Part shown: positions 42,959 through 51,911 of the stretch, one piece after another
How positions within the stretch are numbered: the stretch's first letter is position 1
How the letters are laid out: each line of letters starts with the position of its first letter
Source of the DNA: Hyphomicrobiaceae bacterium
Lineage (GTDB): Bacteria; Pseudomonadota; Alphaproteobacteria; Rhizobiales; Hyphomicrobiaceae
Reading direction: 5' to 3'
Length of the DNA: 64,000 nucleotides
Assembly (NCBI GenBank): GCA_041397645.1
Contig: JAWKWE010000004.1
Span: 186,001 to 250,000 of the forward strand
Notes under the pieces: model-generated
What the model saw: only the letters and a program-made list of their open reading frames with translations
The model's database searches: none
Told to the model about the DNA's origin: nothing
Program-made: the position numbers and the translations under genes

Positions 42959-45550
42959 ATGTTGCGCGTTGGCCCCCTTTTGAGGCCACGTCGTCGTGGA
43001 TGCGCGACGCCGGGCTTGGCAGCGCTGTGTTGCGCGGTTGCCTGTTCGGGCCTTGCTGTGCCGACGCCGTCATATGCTCAGGCCGTCAGTCCAGACGATA
43101 CGCCTTGGACGGTCGAGGATACCAATCCCGGGACCAAGCCGGGTTCGATCGAGGAACTGCTTGAGCGCGACCGCCGCACGATCATCAACGACACCGACAT
43201 CAATCCTCCCGGTCCCGATCAGCCCGACCTGACGACCAACCATGACCCAGACAGTCTGGACCGGGATCAGCTCGCTATCCCGCTGCCGGATGAGATCCAT
43301 CGCCCGCCCGATCAGGTGCCGCAAACAGCAATCTCCACCCCGCGACCGCAGGAGGCGCCCAGCGCAGGCCAACCGGCCGCTGCGGCACTTACCGCTCCCA
43401 ACCTGCAAAAAGGCCGGGACGGAACACCTCAAAACGCGATTCAAGCCAGACCGACCGCCCGTAACTTGGATCCTGCCAACGGTGCGCCCACGGCGCTCGC
43501 CCCGGCCCAAGCGGTGCCCTCACCGGTCGTCGAAGACAAAACGGCCGCGCCTACGAACACCATCGCCCCGATGGGCACCCGCACTGCGACGCCCCTTGCG
43601 GCGCGGCCGCCGAGGGAAATTCCAGCCACGCCCGCACCCGAGCCATTGGCCCCAAAGGCGCCACGCCAGACCGCAATTCTGCATGATAGCACCGACCCTG
43701 ACGCCCCCCCGAGGCAGTCTGTGCCAACTCAGCCCGTCGACGAGGCCGCCGTCGCGGTCAACGGAAAACTCTACCTGCCCATCAAGCGATACTTCGACGT
43801 CAACGCCGCAGCCGGTCTTGCCACATACGACGCGCAGGACCGCAATGCCGCCGCGGCCTATTATGAGAAGACGCTTGGAGAAGCGCTTTGGGTGACCCGC
43901 GACGGCTTCAACGACGCGGCTCGCGTACTCATGAAAGAGATAGCCAAGGCCGACGATTGGGGTCTTGCAAGAGCCGACTATAGATTGCCCGATCTCGCCG
44001 CCGCCGGGGTCGATTACGAATATCCGCAACTGCTCGACGCAGAAGTAAAACTGACGCTCGTGGCACTGGAGTATGCCCGTCACGCGCGCGGCGATCGGAT
44101 CGACGATCCAACGCAACTGTTGTCGGGTTATATCGATCGCAAGCCGCAGTTGATCGAGCGTTCGAAGGTGATAGCGGATCTGGTCGCAGCTCCCGACAAG
44201 GGCGCATATCTGCGTTCCCTGCATCCCCACAATCCGCAGTTCGAAGCGTTGCGCAAAAAGCTGCTCGAACTGCGGGCTCAGCAGGTTGCTGGAACGGAGC
44301 CCGAGACAATCCCGGATGGCCCGAGGGTAACGCCGGGCAAATCGCATTCCAGCATCGCGGCGCTGCGTCGGCGCCTCCACATGCCGATGCCAGAGGCAAA
44401 AGCGGATGGAAAGCCGCCAAACGAGAACTATTACGATAACGACCTTGCCGCCGCCGTCGTCGCGTATAAGCGCAAGAACGACATCGAGCCCGCAAATTCC
44501 ACTGTTACCGACGAATTGCGCGCCAGCCTCAATCGGCAGGTCAAGATCGACGAACAAGCGCTTCTGGCCAACATGGAACAATGGCGCTGGATGCCCGAGG
44601 ATCTTGGTGAAACCTACGTGTGGGTCAACATCCCGGAATTCCTCGTCCGCGTCGTCAAACACGGCGAAATCATCCATGAGGAGCGCATCATCGCCGGGCG
44701 CAACGAAACCCAAACACCGATTTTCTCTCACGAGCTGAAGACCGTAGTGTTCCAGCCGTCGTGGAACGTGCCGGAGTCCATCAAGGTCAACGAGCTATTG
44801 CCCAAGCTGCGCAGGGGAAGCAACCCGATCGAGCGGCAGGGTCTGCGCATGGAACGCAACGGGCGGCGCGTCGATGCATGGGACGTGAATTGGCAGCGTC
44901 AGGACATCCGCAACTATCATATCTACCAACCCCCGGGCCGCTCCAATGTGCTTGGCGTCGTCAAGTTCCTGTTCCCGAACAAACACGCGGTCTATTTGCA
45001 CGACACGCCGACCAAGAAGTTGTTCAACGAAACGATCCGGACTTACAGCCACGGCTGCATGCGCGTGCGCAACCCGGTGCAGCTTGCCGAAGTGATCATG
45101 GCCGAGGACAAGGGCTGGGATAAAAACAAGGTGGACGAGTTGGTCGAATCCGGCCCGGAAGATAACGACGTTTCGCTCGACAAGCCTCTACCGGTCCACA
45201 TCACATACTTCACGATGTGGGTGCCGGACGACGGCAATCTCGCCGTCTTCCCCGATGTCTACGGCCACGAGAAGCGTATAGAGCTGGGCCTGAACGGCCG
45301 CTGGGATCAGATTGATCGCAATGGCGAAGCTGAGTCCTCCGGCGCGGTTGCCTCACGCGATGACTGGGGCGACGAGGACGACGACAGCCAGCGGGTATCG
45401 CGACAACGCAGAACGCAACGCTACAGCTCGCGCGAAGCTCAGCGTGTATCTTCAAGTATAACCCAGCGGGCCAGCCAGCGCGCGCCGCAAAAGCAGAAGC
45501 CCGGCGCTGTGATCTCCGACTTCATGAAGCAAGTCTTCGGGGCCAACTAG
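42959..45550 (+). CDS. L,D-transpeptidase (YcbB/LdtD-like)
   Basis: The 863-residue protein begins with a long signal sequence (LRPRRRGCATPGLAALCCAVACSGLAVPTPSYAQA). A Pro/Thr-rich linker of about 200 residues follows, then the YcbB-type scaffold (YFDVNAAAGLATYDAQDRNAAAAYYEKTLGEALWVTRDGFNDAARVL). The YkuD catalytic domain carries the His in VYLHDTPTKKLF and the catalytic Cys (about C700) in TYSHGCMRV. It crosslinks peptidoglycan stems 3-3 or attaches proteins. ATG at 42959 is chosen because it opens the signal peptide and GAGAGAGG precedes it. The C-terminal tail is basic and low-complexity. Confidence 0.92.
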   Translation: MLRVGPLLRPRRRGCATPGLAALCCAVACSGLAVPTPSYAQAVSPDDTPWTVEDTNPGTKPGSIEELLERDRRTIINDTDINPPGPDQPDLTTNHDPDSLDRDQLAIPLPDEIHRPPDQVPQTAISTPRPQEAPSAGQPAAAALTAPNLQKGRDGTPQNAIQARPTARNLDPANGAPTALAPAQAVPSPVVEDKTAAPTNTIAPMGTRTATPLAARPPREIPATPAPEPLAPKAPRQTAILHDSTDPDAPPRQSVPTQPVDEAAVAVNGKLYLPIKRYFDVNAAAGLATYDAQDRNAAAAYYEKTLGEALWVTRDGFNDAARVLMKEIAKADDWGLARADYRLPDLAAAGVDYEYPQLLDAEVKLTLVALEYARHARGDRIDDPTQLLSGYIDRKPQLIERSKVIADLVAAPDKGAYLRSLHPHNPQFEALRKKLLELRAQQVAGTEPETIPDGPRVTPGKSHSSIAALRRRLHMPMPEAKADGKPPNENYYDNDLAAAVVAYKRKNDIEPANSTVTDELRASLNRQVKIDEQALLANMEQWRWMPEDLGETYVWVNIPEFLVRVVKHGEIIHEERIIAGRNETQTPIFSHELKTVVFQPSWNVPESIKVNELLPKLRRGSNPIERQGLRMERNGRRVDAWDVNWQRQDIRNYHIYQPPGRSNVLGVVKFLFPNKHAVYLHDTPTKKLFNETIRTYSHGCMRVRNPVQLAEVIMAEDKGWDKNKVDELVESGPEDNDVSLDKPLPVHITYFTMWVPDDGNLAVFPDVYGHEKRIELGLNGRWDQIDRNGEAESSGAVASRDDWGDEDDDSQRVSRQRRTQRYSSREAQRVSSSITQRASQRAPQKQKPGAVISDFMKQVFGAN

Positions 45551-45781
45551 GCAGCTTATTCGGACGACCGCTTTTGATCAGGTCGAGCATCCTGGCTTTC
45601 AACTGCGCGGTGGCATCTTGACCGACATGGACAAAAATGCCGCGTCCGCCGCCATGCCCTTTTCTTGCCAAGAGATTGATGTCTCATACTTTGGTTACCG
45701 GGTCTTAAGAGTTGGGGATTAACTCTCAAGGTGCCCGCAACGGGGATTTCATAGGTGGAAGCGTAGAGATCGGGGGACTTC

Positions 45782-47386
45782 GTGGCCTCACGACATTTTG
45801 GCGTCATTGCGAGCGCTATGCTGCTTGCTGCCGTGACGAGTCTCTCCGCGGACAAGATTTCCGCGGCCTCGCCGGGTGAGCGCGTCATCTCTTTCTATCA
45901 TATCCACACCAAGGAAACGCTCACGATCGTCTACAAGAAGGACGGCAAGTACGTTCCCGAGGCGCTCAAGAAAATCAATTGGATCATGCGCGACTGGCGC
46001 AAGAACAAGTCGATCTCGATTGATCCCAACACCATCGACCTGATCTGGGAGATGCACACGGAGCTGGGCTCTCAGCAGCCGGTCAACATCATCTGTGGCT
46101 ATCGCTCGCGCGATACCAACGAGATGCTCCGCAAAACCCGCGGCGGACAAGCAAGCCAGAGCCAGCACATCACCGGCCGTGCCGTCGACATCACTTTCCC
46201 CGACGTCCCCTTGAAGCGGATGCGCTACTCGGCACTTGTGCGTGAGAGGGGCGGCGTCGGCTATTATCCGACCTCCGGCATTCCCTTCATTCACGTCGAC
46301 AGTGCCCGCGTTCGCGCTTGGCCGCGCCTGCCGCGCTATGAGTTGGCGCTGCTCTTCCCGAACGGACATACCAAACATATGCCGGCCTCAGGCGGTCCCA
46401 TCACGCCCTCCGATGTCAGAGTTGCGCGCGCACAGCATCGCGATCTGGCTATCCAGATCGCCCAGTTCCAGGAACTGCGCAACGCACCTCACCCCACAAC
46501 AATGGTCGCCTCGGCCGAACCGCCCAAGCCCGCCGCCGCTCCCGAGCCCGCCAAGCCGCGTCTAGCGCTGGCCTCTCTTGGTGGCGGAGAGATGTTGCCT
46601 TGGTCCAAGAAGTCGGAGCCTGCAGCAAAGAAATCGCTTGTCACCTGGGAGCCGATCCCGGAGCGACCCACCCCACGTCCACAGGTCGCGGCGCTCACCA
46701 CCCCGCCACCGGCCGCTGCCGCCCCCGCGCTCAAGGGGCAGCCGAAGCCGGTTGATCGCTCATCGCGCTTTGAACCGCGCAAACCTGCATCCAAGTCCAA
46801 CGAACAACCCGACCGTTCAGGTCTGACGGCGCTTGTTGCCCAGGCTCAGACCGAGCCCATGCCGAAGCTGATCTCGGAACCTAAACCTGCCGTGCGTCCG
46901 TCCAAGGCACTTGCTGAAGCCGCGATGCCGGAGATCAACGCCAAACGAAACGCCAGGGCACCGGCCCGCGTTGCAGCGCTCATTCCGACAGACCGCGAAA
47001 GCGATAGTATTACCGATATGAGCCCCGATAGCCTTGGTAATGGCTGGGTTCAGGCCCCAGAGTTTGACGAAGACCATCCGGAAGAGCTCGCTTATCGGCC
47101 TTTCCCGCTAGGCCCCTTGCTGACAGACGATGCGACCTCTGCCGAACCTCAGTTCGAGGGGCTGCAGCATCCCGATGTCGCCCAGACGCTGGAACTTATC
47201 GATGACATCGGCGCGGTTCTGCCGATGCGCTTTCGACCCGGCCAGCAGGTTGCCCAAGTGATGTCGTCCCAGCAATTCCAGGGATCGGCCGTCCATCTCG
47301 ACGCGCTCAAGGAACTCGATCAAAGCCGAGCGGCAACCGGTATCTCTGAACGCACGGTGCAGACCAGCACGCGACCTACCCCCTAA
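45782..47386 (+). CDS. DUF882/M15-like cell-wall peptidase
   Basis: The product is 534 residues. A signal peptide (MASRHFGVIASAMLLAAVTSLSADKISAA) precedes the DUF882 domain to about 195. Zinc-site residues are in SQHITGRAVDITFPDVPLKRM and PFIHVDSARVRAWPR, with the substrate loop GYRSRDTNEMLRK. This is the M15 carboxypeptidase-like family (YcbK). The remaining 340 residues are a Pro/Ala/Lys-rich linker region and a short C-terminal part. The start is GTG at 45782. It follows the L,D-transpeptidase by 231 bases; both act on peptidoglycan. Confidence 0.87.
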   Translation: MASRHFGVIASAMLLAAVTSLSADKISAASPGERVISFYHIHTKETLTIVYKKDGKYVPEALKKINWIMRDWRKNKSISIDPNTIDLIWEMHTELGSQQPVNIICGYRSRDTNEMLRKTRGGQASQSQHITGRAVDITFPDVPLKRMRYSALVRERGGVGYYPTSGIPFIHVDSARVRAWPRLPRYELALLFPNGHTKHMPASGGPITPSDVRVARAQHRDLAIQIAQFQELRNAPHPTTMVASAEPPKPAAAPEPAKPRLALASLGGGEMLPWSKKSEPAAKKSLVTWEPIPERPTPRPQVAALTTPPPAAAAPALKGQPKPVDRSSRFEPRKPASKSNEQPDRSGLTALVAQAQTEPMPKLISEPKPAVRPSKALAEAAMPEINAKRNARAPARVAALIPTDRESDSITDMSPDSLGNGWVQAPEFDEDHPEELAYRPFPLGPLLTDDATSAEPQFEGLQHPDVAQTLELIDDIGAVLPMRFRPGQQVAQVMSSQQFQGSAVHLDALKELDQSRAATGISERTVQTSTRPTP

Positions 47387-47467
47387 GGACGGAACTGGTA
47401 CGCGCCTGGTCCGACTGGCGAGGGTGCTGAATGTCTCTCGGGTCTGTTCCAAGTCGAGCGAGCGGCT

Positions 47468-48403
47468 TTACGAGACTTTCCCGATCCGCGAAACACCACG
47501 CTTGATTGTATCCTGCCCCGCCGCCAAAACGAGTTTGCCCAAGGCGCGATAGTCTTCCGCGCGCGGGCTCGACTGACGCCAGACGAGCCCTATGGTGCGT
47601 GACGGCTCGGGATCGACAAAGCGCATCAGTTTGATGTCGCGGCCGCGCTCTTCCATGGTAATGCAAAGCTCTGGCAGCAAGGTAATGCCTAGACCAGCAG
47701 CCACCATCTCGACGATGGTCGACATCGAAGAGGCGCCAAAGGTGTTGATGGTGTCGACGTGTTTAAGGCTGCAATAGTCCAGGGCCTGATCCCGCAGACA
47801 GTGCCCCTCCTCCAACAATAGCAAGCGCTCCTGCTTGACGAGCTCGGGTGTCGCCTTGACCCGGCCCGACATGTTCAGGGTTTCCGGCACAGCCAATACG
47901 AACCGGTCTTCGAACAATTCCAACGTCTCGATGTCAGCGTGCTTGACCGGCAGAGCAAGCAGCAATACATCGAGCTTGCCCTCGACCAACTCATGCAGCA
48001 GCGTTTCGGTCAGCGTCTCGCGAATGTGCAGCTCGAGATCTGCATATTTCTTTTTGAGCAGCGGTAACAGCGGCGGCAGAACATAAGGGGCGACCGACGG
48101 AATAAGCCCCATCCTCAAAGTACCGGACAAGACGCCAGCCGACTGCTTCGCGAAGTCTACAAGATCCTTAACGTCGTTGAGGATACGCTGGGCGCGCTCG
48201 GCAATTTTCTCACCCTTCGCAGTCAGCTTGACGCCCGAGCGGGTGCGCTCGACCAGATCCATCCCTAGAGATCCCTCCAGCTCTTGAATTTGCATCGACA
48301 GGGCGGGTTGGGTGACCGAACAAGACTCGGCGGCGCGGCCGAAATGCTGTTCGCGGGCAAGGGCGTGAAAATAACGAAGCTGCTTAATCGTTATATTGTG
48401 CAC
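47468..48403 (-). CDS. oxyR: OxyR hydrogen peroxide-sensing regulator
   Basis: The 311-residue LysR-type protein has an N-terminal helix-turn-helix (FHALAREQHFGRAAESCSVTQPALSMQIQELEGSLG). The redox pair is in the effector domain: LLLLEEGHCLRDQALDYC, with C202 and C211. These align with the C199/C208 pair of E. coli OxyR, including the GHCLRDQA context and spacing of nine. Peroxide forms a disulfide between them and activates target genes such as catalase. The start is GTG at 48403 with AGGAC just upstream. No katA or ahpC is adjacent. Confidence 0.93.
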   Translation of the reverse strand: MHNITIKQLRYFHALAREQHFGRAAESCSVTQPALSMQIQELEGSLGMDLVERTRSGVKLTAKGEKIAERAQRILNDVKDLVDFAKQSAGVLSGTLRMGLIPSVAPYVLPPLLPLLKKKYADLELHIRETLTETLLHELVEGKLDVLLLALPVKHADIETLELFEDRFVLAVPETLNMSGRVKATPELVKQERLLLLEEGHCLRDQALDYCSLKHVDTINTFGASSMSTIVEMVAAGLGITLLPELCITMEERGRDIKLMRFVDPEPSRTIGLVWRQSSPRAEDYRALGKLVLAAGQDTIKRGVSRIGKVS

Positions 48404-48498
48404 CAGCGGTCCTAATCATACTTCTCAGTAATATGAGGTGGAGCTTATCATGGCGTGCTGAGAGTTTCCATGGTCGCTGCTTAACGCGCAGAGGCGAC

Positions 48499-48528
48499 AA
48501 AAAGCACGGTGGATCCGCCCACCGTGCT
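48499..48528 (-). terminator. Intrinsic terminator of the gapR-like gene
   Basis: On the minus strand AGCACGGTGG pairs perfectly with CCACCGTGCT, followed by TTTTTGTC. It lies about 35 bases past the stop codon of the DUF2312 gene. Confidence 0.85.
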
Positions 48529-48562
48529 CGCAACTTCTCTGGTCTGAAAGTCTCGCTGCCCG

Positions 48563-48859
48563 CTATTCGGCCGCGATCATAGCGTCGGCCGCCTGCTCCA
48601 ACGCAGCACTGTCATCCAGCATCCCAAGCGCATGGAGGTAGACCTGAAGCACAGTGTCTTCTTCCTGGCGCTCGCTCTGCGACTTCTTACGCAAGCGGAT
48701 GATCTGGCGCATCACCTTGACGTCAAAGCCGACTGCTTTTGCCTCGAGAAACTTATCGCGAATGTCGCTTGCGAGCTGCTTTTTCTCTTCCTCCAGCCGC
48801 TCGATCTGCTCGATGAACTGGCGCAGCTGCTTTTGGGCGGAAGCCTGAAGCGTGCTCAT
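48563..48859 (-). CDS. gapR: GapR family (DUF2312) DNA-binding protein
   Basis: The 98-residue protein contains the DUF2312 pattern: QLRQFIEQIERLEEEKKQLASDIRDKFLEAKAVGFDVKVMRQIIRLRKKSQSERQEEDTVLQVYLHALGM. GapR of Caulobacter is a nucleoid-associated protein of this family that binds overtwisted, AT-rich DNA ahead of moving polymerases and is essential for growth. The size and full-length match make assignment strong. ATG at 48859 is preceded by GAGAGGATACAAGT. It has its own terminator. Confidence 0.93.
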   Translation of the reverse strand: MSTLQASAQKQLRQFIEQIERLEEEKKQLASDIRDKFLEAKAVGFDVKVMRQIIRLRKKSQSERQEEDTVLQVYLHALGMLDDSAALEQAADAMIAAE

Positions 48860-49024
48860 ACTTGTATCCTCTCGTTCGCTTGACTTGTACCGACGCTAGC
48901 GAGCGCGGCCCCCGCGAACAAGGAGGGGGAACGAGCAATCCCATGGGATAACTTTCATCCTGACGCTTGACGTGCTTTTCACGTCTCGCAGCGATTCGCG
49001 GCCAACAAGCCGCTCAGGCGCAAT

Positions 49025-50008
49025 TTAGGCCACCAAGCCCTTCAGCTTCGCCTCGCTCATGATCTCAGCAAGCACGCCGACCGCTAAGGTCGCCAGTCCC
49101 TTGGCCTGCGGTATAGCGCCGATGGGCGCACGGATCCGCGCTAAATCTTCCGCCAGCAGTCCCATCGACTCGAGCTGCGCAAGGCGCTGGCGATGCACGG
49201 CGTGGTTTCCGAGAACACCTATGTAAAAGCACCGGCTCTGCAGCACACGCCTCAAAATATCGGGCTCGTTGACGTGGTCGTGGAACGCAATGACGACCGC
49301 GTAATATGGATCTATCCGCGCAAACAGATCTTCTGGCGGTGTTGGCGTTGAAAGATGTGGAATGCGGCAGCCATTCAACGCCGCGCGCGTCGCATCATCA
49401 CCCGCCCATACGTCCACCGCCATGCCTGTCGCCCTCGTCAGTTGGCACAGCGCGCCGACGGCCGGTCCAGCTCCCAGCAAGGTCATCCGCGGCTCGGGCA
49501 GATAAACACGGGTGAACGAGCGTCCTTCGCACGCAGAAAGTTGGCCCTCCCTCACATCGCCGACGCGCGAGGTTGCTGTCTCGATGTCGCTGATCAGGAC
49601 GAATGGTTTGCGATCACGATGACGCGTCTTCATCGCCGAAATCGCTTCGGCAGATAGCGAAGCGTCAAAATACACGTCCAACCCGCTGCCACACGGCAAG
49701 CGGACGTCGAAGTAGGGGGAGCCGCGTCCATAACGGACTAGCCGGTTCTTACCCTCTTCCAGGACGGCCTGGGCTTCCAGAACAATGGCCTGCTCGAGAC
49801 ACCCGCCAGACAAATAGCCGGCATAGCGGCCATCCTCGCAAACCGCCATCTGCGCGCCGACCGGACGGGGAGAACCGCCTTCGATCGAAACCAGGCTCAC
49901 CAGAACCGTCCGCAGCCCTTCTGCATTCCAGGCAAACAACGCCGGCAGCACGTCGTCATGTGCCATCAGGCCAGTTGGTGCGGAGCTTTGGGAAAAAAGG
50001 TGATTCAT
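49025..50008 (-). CDS. XdhC/CoxI family protein
   Basis: The 327-residue protein has the XdhC N-terminal domain (LVSIEGGSPRPVGAQMAVCEDGRYAGYLSGGCLEQAIVLEAQAVLEEG, then RLPCGSGLDVYFD) and the C-terminal Rossmann domain (MTLLGAGPAVGALCQLTRATG). XdhC inserts a sulfo-modified molybdenum cofactor into xanthine dehydrogenase family enzymes. No xdhA/xdhB or coxLMS gene is in the window, so its partner is elsewhere. ATG at 50008 is chosen as the conserved region starts within 20 residues; the ribosome site is weak. It follows the GntR regulator gene on the same strand by about 46 bases. Confidence 0.85.
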   Translation of the reverse strand: MNHLFSQSSAPTGLMAHDDVLPALFAWNAEGLRTVLVSLVSIEGGSPRPVGAQMAVCEDGRYAGYLSGGCLEQAIVLEAQAVLEEGKNRLVRYGRGSPYFDVRLPCGSGLDVYFDASLSAEAISAMKTRHRDRKPFVLISDIETATSRVGDVREGQLSACEGRSFTRVYLPEPRMTLLGAGPAVGALCQLTRATGMAVDVWAGDDATRAALNGCRIPHLSTPTPPEDLFARIDPYYAVVIAFHDHVNEPDILRRVLQSRCFYIGVLGNHAVHRQRLAQLESMGLLAEDLARIRAPIGAIPQAKGLATLAVGVLAEIMSEAKLKGLVA

Positions 50009-50054
50009 GGGACCAACGCTGGTTTCTGGAGGAGCGATAAAGGCTCTTGCCCGA

Positions 50055-50846
50055 TCAAGTACCCGGCTTCTTTCTGCGCGGCCCCTTTGCCACGTACCCC
50101 TTGCGACCCGCGCGCGCCAGAGATGCGTCGAGGCGGGCACGCTGCACCTCAATTTCCTTTACTGATTTGCGCGTGAACGCCATGTGGTTCGCGGCAGCCT
50201 TCGCCGCTGCGTCCGGCTTGCGCGCCAGTATTGCCTCGGCAATCTCGATGTGCTGAACGAGCAGCGACTCGCGCACGTTGCCGTGCAGATAAAGCTGTTT
50301 GCGACTATAGAAAATGTTTGAGCGCAACAACTCGGCCAATGCCCGCATCACGTGCGCAAGAACCAGATTATGCGAGGCATCGTAGATCAACAGATGCAGA
50401 TCAAAGTCCGCCTGCGCTTCCTGAGCCGGATCTTCATGGCTGTGAACCGATTTCATGGCAGTGATACAGCTGCGGATCGCCTCGCGGTCCACATCGTTTG
50501 CGCGCATGGCCGCGTAACGCGCCGCCAATGAATCGACACTCTGGCGGAATTCGAAGTAGTCCTGGACTGCTTCTGAATTGTTTTCCAGCAGGGTGGCGAG
50601 CGGCTTGATAATCGGCGTCATGAACTGCGCGACATACGTGCCCGAACGCGATGTTGTCAGCAGGCCGCGTGAGACGAGCAACGCCAGAGCATCGCGCAAC
50701 GAAGGACGCGACACACCGAGCATCTCCGCCAACTCTCTCTCTGCGGTCAGCTTCTCGCCAGATCGCAACGCGCCTTGAAGGATCATCCGCTCGATATGCC
50801 CCGCGATCGCTTCGGCAACGCTCGGCGTTCTGACCACCGCAGTCAT
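50055..50846 (-). CDS. FadR-type GntR transcriptional regulator
   Basis: The product is 263 residues. The N-terminal winged helix has VAEAIAGHIERMILQGALRSGEKLTAERELAEMLGVSRPSLRDALALLVSRGLL, and the FCD ligand domain follows with acidic/His metal residues (DFDLHLLIYDASHNLVLAHVMRAL, HIEIAEAILARKPDAAAKAAANHM). LldR/GlcC-type regulators of lactate and glycolate use share this layout. It is divergent from the LutA gene, with a shared 156-base promoter region, which suggests it controls that gene. ATG at 50846 follows GAGGAT; an upstream ATG (50882) is possible. Confidence 0.88.
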   Translation of the reverse strand: MTAVVRTPSVAEAIAGHIERMILQGALRSGEKLTAERELAEMLGVSRPSLRDALALLVSRGLLTTSRSGTYVAQFMTPIIKPLATLLENNSEAVQDYFEFRQSVDSLAARYAAMRANDVDREAIRSCITAMKSVHSHEDPAQEAQADFDLHLLIYDASHNLVLAHVMRALAELLRSNIFYSRKQLYLHGNVRESLLVQHIEIAEAILARKPDAAAKAAANHMAFTRKSVKEIEVQRARLDASLARAGRKGYVAKGPRRKKPGT

Positions 50847-50963
50847 GGATTCATCCTCGGCTCGCGCCCTCTGAACAGCCATGGTCCTCAAACTCGCAAA
50901 CTCTAATACCCGCTCCCGATCGTCATTGGTTAGAGCAAGCATTTGCCCAACGCAAGCAACCGG

Positions 50964-50969
50964 TATAAT
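50964..50969 (+). promoter_or_regulatory. Likely -10 element of the lutA-type gene
   Basis: A perfect TATAAT at 50964-50969 has TTTGCC 16 bases upstream (50942-50947). An adjacent TAGTTGACCAA is close to the FadR-type operator pattern TnGTnnnACnA but one base short. Transcription would begin near 50976, so the true start codon must be downstream of that point. Confidence 0.5.
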
Positions 50970-51002
50970 TAGTTGACCAAAGCTAACGAGAGCACCAGCG
51001 TC

Positions 51003-51872
51003 TTGACAGATAAAGCCCCCAGCGCCCGCAACGCAATGCAAACAGAAACGCCAGTCGCAAGCCCCGCAGGACGGCCCCAATCCGACGCTACCACCTCGGA
51101 TCGCAGCGCAAAACGTCCCCGCGTCGGTTTGTTCGTAACTTGCCTAGTCAATTTGTTCCGCCCCTCCATCGGTTTGGCGGCAGTTAGACTTTTGGAGGAT
51201 GCGGGCTGCGATGTTGCAGTGCCGGAAGCTCAGGTTTGCTGCGGTCAGCCCGCCTATAACAGCGGCGATAGTTCCTCAACGCGCGAGATCGCAAAGCAAA
51301 TCATTGCCGCCTTCGAGAGCTACGACTACGTGGTTGGCCCGTCGGGCTCATGCATGGCGACAATTCGATGCGAATATCCCAAGCTCTTCGATAACGATGC
51401 TGCATGGGCAGAGCGGGCGGCAAATCTCGCGGGCCGAAGCTATGAATTGTTCGACTTTCTGACGAACGTGATGAAGGCGACGCCTCGTCCGGTACGTTGC
51501 GAAGGCACGGCGACATATCATGACAGCTGTTCGGGTTTACGCTCCCTCAACATCAAGGAACAACCTCGACAGCTTCTCACCTCCGTCGAAGGGCTACAGA
51601 TATCGGAGATGCAGGATGCAGAAACGTGCTGCGGCTTCGGCGGCACGTTCTGCGTCAAGTATCCGGCAATCTCCGTCAAGATGGCCGACGACAAGCTGGC
51701 CAACGTTGCGGCGACCAACGCCGACTATCTGCTTGGAGGAGATTTGGGCTGCCTGCTCAATATTGCGGGCCGCATGACGCGCACGGGCAGCCCGGTGAAG
51801 GTCTACCATGCCGCCGAGGTGCTTGCCGGAATGAGCGAGGAGCCCGCTATCGGTCGCGGTGATGACGACTGA
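51003..51872 (+). CDS. lutA: LutA-type (Fe-S)-binding oxidoreductase subunit
   Basis: The product is about 289 residues. A disordered N-terminal part (about 40 residues) precedes RVGLFVTCLVNLFRPSIGLAAVRLLEDAGCDVAVPEAQVCCGQPAYNSG and a second cysteine domain with TYHDSCSGLRSLNIKEQPRQLL and AETCCGFGGTFCVKYPAIS. The paired CCG motifs bind non-cubane Fe-S clusters as in LutA of the lactate oxidase complex. lutB and lutC, normally the next two genes, are absent here. TTG at 51003 has GAGAG 10 bases upstream; the first in-frame codon (50973) would lie at the transcript start and ATG at 51036 is another choice. Confidence 0.83.
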   Translation: MTDKAPSARNAMQTETPVASPAGRPQSDATTSDRSAKRPRVGLFVTCLVNLFRPSIGLAAVRLLEDAGCDVAVPEAQVCCGQPAYNSGDSSSTREIAKQIIAAFESYDYVVGPSGSCMATIRCEYPKLFDNDAAWAERAANLAGRSYELFDFLTNVMKATPRPVRCEGTATYHDSCSGLRSLNIKEQPRQLLTSVEGLQISEMQDAETCCGFGGTFCVKYPAISVKMADDKLANVAATNADYLLGGDLGCLLNIAGRMTRTGSPVKVYHAAEVLAGMSEEPAIGRGDDD

Positions 51873-51911
51873 TTTTTTTCACCAGCATCCGGACGCGGCT
51901 TCCAGCACGCA

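Noticed and set aside
43520..44731. 403-codon minus-strand frame opposite the L,D-transpeptidase
   Set aside because: Antisense to a conserved catalytic gene, with no recognisable domain.
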